In this document: positions 5,253 through 8,306 of the stretch, in pieces
Layout: every line of letters begins with the position of its first letter
Numbering within the stretch: position 1 is the stretch's first letter
Assembly: GCA_902494375.1 (NCBI GenBank)
Contig: CABUTL010000045.1
Coordinates: 1-8,306 of the forward strand
From: an uncultured Collinsella sp.
Lineage (GTDB): Bacteria > Actinomycetota > Coriobacteriia > Coriobacteriales > Coriobacteriaceae
Length of the DNA: 8,306 bases
Direction: 5' to 3'
The notes under the pieces: generated by a model
Databases searched by the model: none
Told to the model about the DNA's origin: nothing
Seen by the model: only the letters and a program-made list of their open reading frames with translations
Translations under genes and position numbers: made by a program

Positions 5253-5905
5253 TGTCTATTCAGGTCATGATGCAGATGCTTGGCCAGGGATTCTTGGTCA
5301 GTTTGCAGCTGTTTGTACTGACGCTGCTCGGGTCGATTCCGCTGGGAATTCCCGTGGCGTTTATGCGCATGAGCAAAATTGCGCCGCTCCGCTGGATTGC
5401 GCGCATCTATATCTCGGTTATGCGCGGCACGCCGCTCATGCTGCAGATGTTTGCCATCTACTTTGCCCCGTACTACGTGTTCGGCATTTCGCTCACGCCC
5501 GATTCCAAGTGGACGGCGTGCGTCGTAGCGTTCATCATCAACTACGCCGGTTACTTTGCCGAGATCTATCGTTCGGGCCTGCAGTCCATTCCGCGCGGTC
5601 AATACGAGGCCGCCGAGGTGCTGGGCTACTCGCGCCTGCAGACGTTTTTGTACATTGTGATGCCGCAGGTTGCCAAGCGTATTCTGCCGGCGATGGGCAA
5701 CGAGATCATCACGCTGGTCAAGGACACGTCGCTGGCGTTTGCCATTGGCGTGGGTGAGATGTTCTCGACGGCCAAGGCGCTGGTCGCCTCGCAAGTGAGC
5801 ATGGTGCCGTTTGCGATTGCGGCGTTGATCTACTGGGTCTTTAACTTTGTGGTCGAGATGCTGCTGGGCGCCGCCGAAAAGAAGCTGGACTATTATCATG
5901 ACTAA
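5252..5905 (+). CDS. Amino acid ABC importer, permease (HisM/GlnP type)
   Basis: A 217-residue integral membrane permease. Hydrophobic segments lie at about 12-37, 60-80, 88-108, 160-172 and 184-206, consistent with the five-helix core of polar amino acid permeases. The conserved ISVMRGTPLMLQ (54-65) and the EAA loop EAAEVLGYSRLQTFLYIVMPQ (within 119-139), which docks onto the ATPase, are both present. With only one permease gene, it probably acts as a homodimer. The ATG overlaps the receptor's TAA as TAATG, implying translational coupling; the upstream sequence has no strong Shine-Dalgarno. A TTG at 5237 in frame is an alternative but less likely start. The stop overlaps the ATPase gene by 8 bases. 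Confidence 0.92.
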   Translation: MSIQVMMQMLGQGFLVSLQLFVLTLLGSIPLGIPVAFMRMSKIAPLRWIARIYISVMRGTPLMLQMFAIYFAPYYVFGISLTPDSKWTACVVAFIINYAGYFAEIYRSGLQSIPRGQYEAAEVLGYSRLQTFLYIVMPQVAKRILPAMGNEIITLVKDTSLAFAIGVGEMFSTAKALVASQVSMVPFAIAALIYWVFNFVVEMLLGAAEKKLDYYHD

Positions 5906-6662
5906 CTCAGTGATGAAAATCGAAAACGCGCGTAAGGCGTTTGGCGGCAATGAGGTGCTCAAGGATATCTCGCTTGAGGTTAAGCGCGGCGAGGTCGTGG
6001 CGATTATCGGACCTTCGGGTGGCGGTAAGTCCACGCTGCTGCGGTGTGCCACGCTGCTCGAGACACTCGACGGCGGCTCGCTTTCGTTTGGCGACCTTGC
6101 CGTTGCGACGGATGCGGGTTCGGGCGCGGTCTATGCGAAGGGCGATGTGCCCAAGCAGGCGCGCTCGCGATTCGGCCTGGTGTTCCAAAATTACAACCTG
6201 TTCCCGCACTATACCGTGATGAGAAACATCATCGACGCGCCGATCCGCGTGCTTAAGCGCCCGCGCGAGCAGGCGGAAGCTCGTGCGCATGAATTGATTG
6301 CTCAGATGGGGCTTACGGGCAACGAGAACAAGGTGCCATGTGAGCTTTCGGGCGGCCAGCAACAGCGTGTGAGTATTGCCCGCGCCCTAGCGCTCGACCC
6401 GGAGATCCTGTTCTTTGACGAGCCGACCTCGGCACTCGATCCCGAGCTGACGGCCGAGGTGCTGCATGTCATTAAAGACCTTGCCGCGCAGAATATGACG
6501 ATGGTAATCGTGACCCACGCGATGCAGTTTGCGCGCGATGTTGCCGACCGCGTGGTCTTTATGGACGGCGGTCGTATTGTCGAGGAGGGGCCCGCCGAGC
6601 AGGTTATCGACCATCCGCGCGAGCAGCGCACGCGTGAGTTCTTGAGCCGTATCGAGGGGTAG
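5898..6662 (+). CDS. Amino acid ABC importer, ATP-binding protein (GlnQ/HisP type)
   Basis: A 254-residue cytoplasmic ATPase that powers the importer. Motifs are complete: Walker A GPSGGGKST (38-46), Q-loop VFQNYNLFPH (95-104) with Q97, signature LSGGQQQRVSIARAL (150-164), Walker B ILFFDEPTSALDPE (170-183) with catalytic E175, and H207 of the switch. NLFPH after the Q-loop is typical of the polar amino acid subfamily. The insertion around 66-90 (Ala/Gly/Asp-rich, before RFGLVFQ) occurs in this subfamily too. The chosen ATG overlaps the permease end by 8 bases; no good Shine-Dalgarno is seen, so translation probably depends on the gene before. An ATG at 5913, five codons later, is an alternative. 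Confidence 0.93.
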   Translation: MTNSVMKIENARKAFGGNEVLKDISLEVKRGEVVAIIGPSGGGKSTLLRCATLLETLDGGSLSFGDLAVATDAGSGAVYAKGDVPKQARSRFGLVFQNYNLFPHYTVMRNIIDAPIRVLKRPREQAEARAHELIAQMGLTGNENKVPCELSGGQQQRVSIARALALDPEILFFDEPTSALDPELTAEVLHVIKDLAAQNMTMVIVTHAMQFARDVADRVVFMDGGRIVEEGPAEQVIDHPREQRTREFLSRIEG

Positions 6663-6695
6663 GCTCAGGTATTTACTCAACTATTAATTGAGGCG

Positions 6696-6732
6696 AAGCC
6701 GCCGCAGGTCTTACGGTCTGTGGCGGCTTTTT
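6696..6732 (+). terminator. Intrinsic terminator of the ABC operon
   Basis: Bases 6696-6707 pair with 6718-6729 (12 bp, one G-U) around a 10-base loop, followed by TTTTTGTTT. It sits 33 bases after the ATPase stop codon and has all the marks of rho-independent termination. Confidence 0.88.
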
Positions 6733-6763
6733 GTTTGCATCGACGGGGTTCAATAATCGCCTC

Positions 6764-6798
6764 ACAAGCTTGTCTCTTCCTCTCGCCGCCTGTATTCA
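6764..6798 (+). promoter_or_regulatory. Weak candidate promoter of the EF-G-like gene with 10-bp palindrome
   Basis: TTGTCT (6770-6775) and TATTCA (6793-6798) are 17 bases apart. The perfect palindrome ACAAGCTTGT (6764-6773) overlaps the -35 and could be an operator. Both hexamers are imperfect, so this is tentative. If correct, the leader would be about 165 bases long. Confidence 0.35.
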
Positions 6799-6801
6799 TA
6801 C

Positions 6802-6960
6802 GTGTGCCGAAAGGTGTGCATGGACGGTCGCCCGTGAGGGTAGGGTGGTGGCATAGGACATTTGGAGGGTGAGTCGGCTCGGCTGCCGACCATGCTGCTC
6901 CCGGGATGGCACCGACCGCGAACTCTCCCCGTTGGCGTCGCGCAATGCGCGCGGCCCTGC
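6802..6960 (+). promoter_or_regulatory. Long hairpin-rich leader of the EF-G-like gene
   Basis: This gene-free stretch has several possible stems: 6802-6808 with 6813-6819 around a GAAA tetraloop (7 bp, four of them G-U); 6824-6827 with 6832-6835; 6873-6878 with 6885-6890 (perfect 6 bp); 6864-6870 with 6922-6928 enclosing the last (7 bp, one G-U); and 6939-6943 with 6947-6951 just before the ribosome binding site. A five-codon ATG frame at 6820-6837 could be translated. TGGCACC at 6907-6913, flanked by GGGA and TCCC, recalls the T-box antiterminator bulge. None of this matches a known riboswitch class well. Confidence 0.3.
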
Positions 6961-6967
6961 AAGGAGG
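6961..6967 (+). promoter_or_regulatory. Strong Shine-Dalgarno site fixing the EF-G-like start
   Basis: AAGGAGG lies 5 bases before ATG 6973, the strongest such site in the window. It rules against the in-frame ATG at 6892, which has no comparable site. Confidence 0.85.
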
Positions 6968-6972
6968 TCATC

Positions 6973-8306
6973 ATGGGTGCTCCCAAGACCGGTAACGTAA
7001 GGAACGTGGTGCTCGTAGGCCAAGGCGGGGTGGGCAAGACTTCACTCGCCGAGGCCATGCTCCACCTTTCCGGCAAGACCGCCCGCCTGGGCGGCCACGA
7101 CGGCACCAAGCCCACGCTCGACTATGACCCCGAAGAGGTCAAGCGTGCATTTTCCATCTCGACGACCATTGCGCCGATCGACTGGAAGGGCGCGCGCATC
7201 AATGTGCTCGATGCCCCGTGCTACCCCGATTTTATCGGCGACGCCTTTGCCGCGATGAGCGTCTGCGAGACGGCTCTGTTTGTGGTCGATGCCGAGGCCG
7301 GCCCGCAGCCTACGACGGTTAAGCTCTGGTATGCCGCCGAGGACCTGCGCTTGGCGCGTGCGGTGTTCGTAAACCGCCTGTCGCGCTCCGAGGCCAGCTT
7401 TGCGACCACGATGGACCTGCTGCAGGAGCGCTTTGGCACGCGCCTGGGCGCCGTGACCCTTCCCTGGGGCGAGGGCGAGGACTTTGACGGCATCATCGAC
7501 CTGGTGCGTATGAAGGCACGCCATTGCAACGGCACCGAAGCCGTTGAGTCGGAGATTCCCGAGGAGTATCGTGCCCAGGCCGAGGAAGCCCATGACCATC
7601 TGTGCGAGCTGGTGGCCGAGGCTGACGACGAACTGATGATGAAGTACTTGGAAGGCGAGGAGACGCTGACGCAGGAGGAGCTTGAAGGCCTGCTGTCGAA
7701 GGCGATCGCCGAGCGCATCTTTGTGCCGGTCTTTGCGGGCGATTGCATTAAGGAGCAGGGCGTCAACTCGCTGATGGACGACATCGCCACATACTTCCCG
7801 GCGCCGACCGACTACGGCGAGATGCCGCTTATCGACGGCGATTCGCTCAAGATTTCGAGCGACGATGATCGTCCGGTGGCGTTTGTGTTTAAGACCCTGG
7901 CCGATCCGCAGCAGGGTCGCATCAGCTTTATCAAGGTGCTGACGGGTACGCTTGAGCCGGGCCTTGAGCTGGTCAACGCGCGCACGCGCAAGGGCGACCG
8001 TCTGGCTCACCTGTATGTGATGTGCGGCCGCGACATGACCGAGGTTGGCCATGCCTATGCCGGCGACATTATCGTGGCACCTAAGCTGGCGGCCGAGACG
8101 GGCGATACGCTCTCGATTACCGGCAAGGTCGAGGCTGCGGCGTTTAAGTTCCCCAACTCGCAGTACCGCATCGCCATCGAGGCTGAGAATCGCGGGGACG
8201 AAGAAAAGCTCTACACGTTTATCGAGAAGGCATGCAAGGCCGATCCGACCATGAGCATCGATCGTGACGAGGAGACGGGCCAGACCATTATCGCCGGCAT
8301 GGGCGA
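6973..8306 (+). CDS. EF-G-like translational GTPase (EF-G2 type paralogue), 3' end outside window
   Basis: The first 444 codons of a protein of the EF-G/TetM GTPase family; the reading frame is open to the window edge. The G-domain P-loop GQGGVGKT (16-23) is intact. G2 is altered (RAFSI at 58-62, where EF-G has RGITI). G3 reads DAPCY (80-84), where EF-G has DTPGH, so the catalytic histidine position is Tyr. G4 reads NRLS (134-137) for NKxD. G5 reads AGDC (255-258) for the usual GSA. Domain II begins near DRPVAFVFKTL and contains QQGRISFIKVLTGTL, and the domain III start ends in DEETGQTIIAGMG, almost identical to canonical EF-G. This pattern fits the second EF-G-like protein common in Actinobacteria, not housekeeping FusA, which normally sits beside rpsL, rpsG and tuf. 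Its role is uncertain: ribosome-associated factor, stress factor or weak GTPase. It is the last gene seen and has its own leader. Confidence 0.88.
   Translation, partial: MGAPKTGNVRNVVLVGQGGVGKTSLAEAMLHLSGKTARLGGHDGTKPTLDYDPEEVKRAFSISTTIAPIDWKGARINVLDAPCYPDFIGDAFAAMSVCETALFVVDAEAGPQPTTVKLWYAAEDLRLARAVFVNRLSRSEASFATTMDLLQERFGTRLGAVTLPWGEGEDFDGIIDLVRMKARHCNGTEAVESEIPEEYRAQAEEAHDHLCELVAEADDELMMKYLEGEETLTQEELEGLLSKAIAERIFVPVFAGDCIKEQGVNSLMDDIATYFPAPTDYGEMPLIDGDSLKISSDDDRPVAFVFKTLADPQQGRISFIKVLTGTLEPGLELVNARTRKGDRLAHLYVMCGRDMTEVGHAYAGDIIVAPKLAAETGDTLSITGKVEAAAFKFPNSQYRIAIEAENRGDEEKLYTFIEKACKADPTMSIDRDEETGQTIIAGMG

Noticed and set aside
6820..6837. Five-codon leader peptide frame (MDGRP)
   Set aside because: AAAGG lies 5 bases upstream, but so short a frame arises easily by chance and has no run of diagnostic codons that would suggest attenuation.
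6892..6972. In-frame upstream ATG that would add 27 residues to the EF-G-like protein
   Set aside because: No Shine-Dalgarno site precedes it, the added peptide is unlike EF-G N-termini, and AAGGAGG directs initiation at 6973.
7042..8052. Long minus-strand open frame (336 codons) opposite the EF-G-like gene
   Set aside because: It mirrors the GC-biased codons of a clearly conserved plus-strand gene, and its translation is His/Arg/Gln-rich with no recognisable domain.

Overview
The window looks like chromosomal DNA from a GC-rich actinobacterium of the class Coriobacteriia, most likely a Collinsella-like gut species. The grounds are GC-rich coding sequence, purine-rich Shine-Dalgarno sites (AAGGGG, AAGGAG, AAGGAGG), TACAAT-type -10 boxes, and proteins typical of that group: a Tat-type lipoprotein solute receptor, a second EF-G-like GTPase, and a TrmA-family methyltransferase with a lysine-rich tail. 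The taxon is an inference from style; no marker gene proves it.

Layout. Bases 1-258 hold no gene. They contain a strongly foldable stretch (1-81), a terminator-like hairpin (90-112) and a REP-like palindrome with 25-bp perfect arms (138-199). A PLP-dependent aminotransferase follows (259-1443). The short gap after it (1444-1608) holds a 16-base site that matches the ParB-binding parS consensus at 14 positions, overlapping a 12-bp hairpin, and then a probable promoter for a YcdX-like PHP-domain hydrolase (1609-2430). A strong terminator separates this gene from a convergent 23S rRNA uracil-C5 methyltransferase on the minus strand (2509-3957).

The 434-base gap between that methyltransferase and the next plus-strand gene is packed with repeats. 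It holds a palindromic element with 35-bp perfect arms and an inner hairpin (4064-4202), and a diverged partial second copy of its right half, offset by 92 bp. A promoter and a leader hairpin then lead into a three-gene polar amino acid ABC importer: lipoprotein receptor (4392-5252), permease (5252-5905) and ATPase (5898-6662). Its overlapping genes suggest translational coupling, and a clear terminator closes it at 6696-6732.

The last third begins with a gene-free leader of about 240 bases that is rich in hairpins and includes a weak T-box-like core. It precedes an EF-G-like translational GTPase starting at 6973 and running off the window end. Its G-domain keeps the P-loop but has altered G3, G4 and G5 motifs, marking it as a divergent EF-G paralogue and not the housekeeping elongation factor.

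Apart from the importer operon, the genes are unrelated in function. I see no defence system, CRISPR array, phage module or complete insertion sequence. The most notable items are the parS-like site, the two palindromic repeat elements, the methyltransferase that seems to lack its TRAM domain, and the EF-G paralogue with its structured leader.
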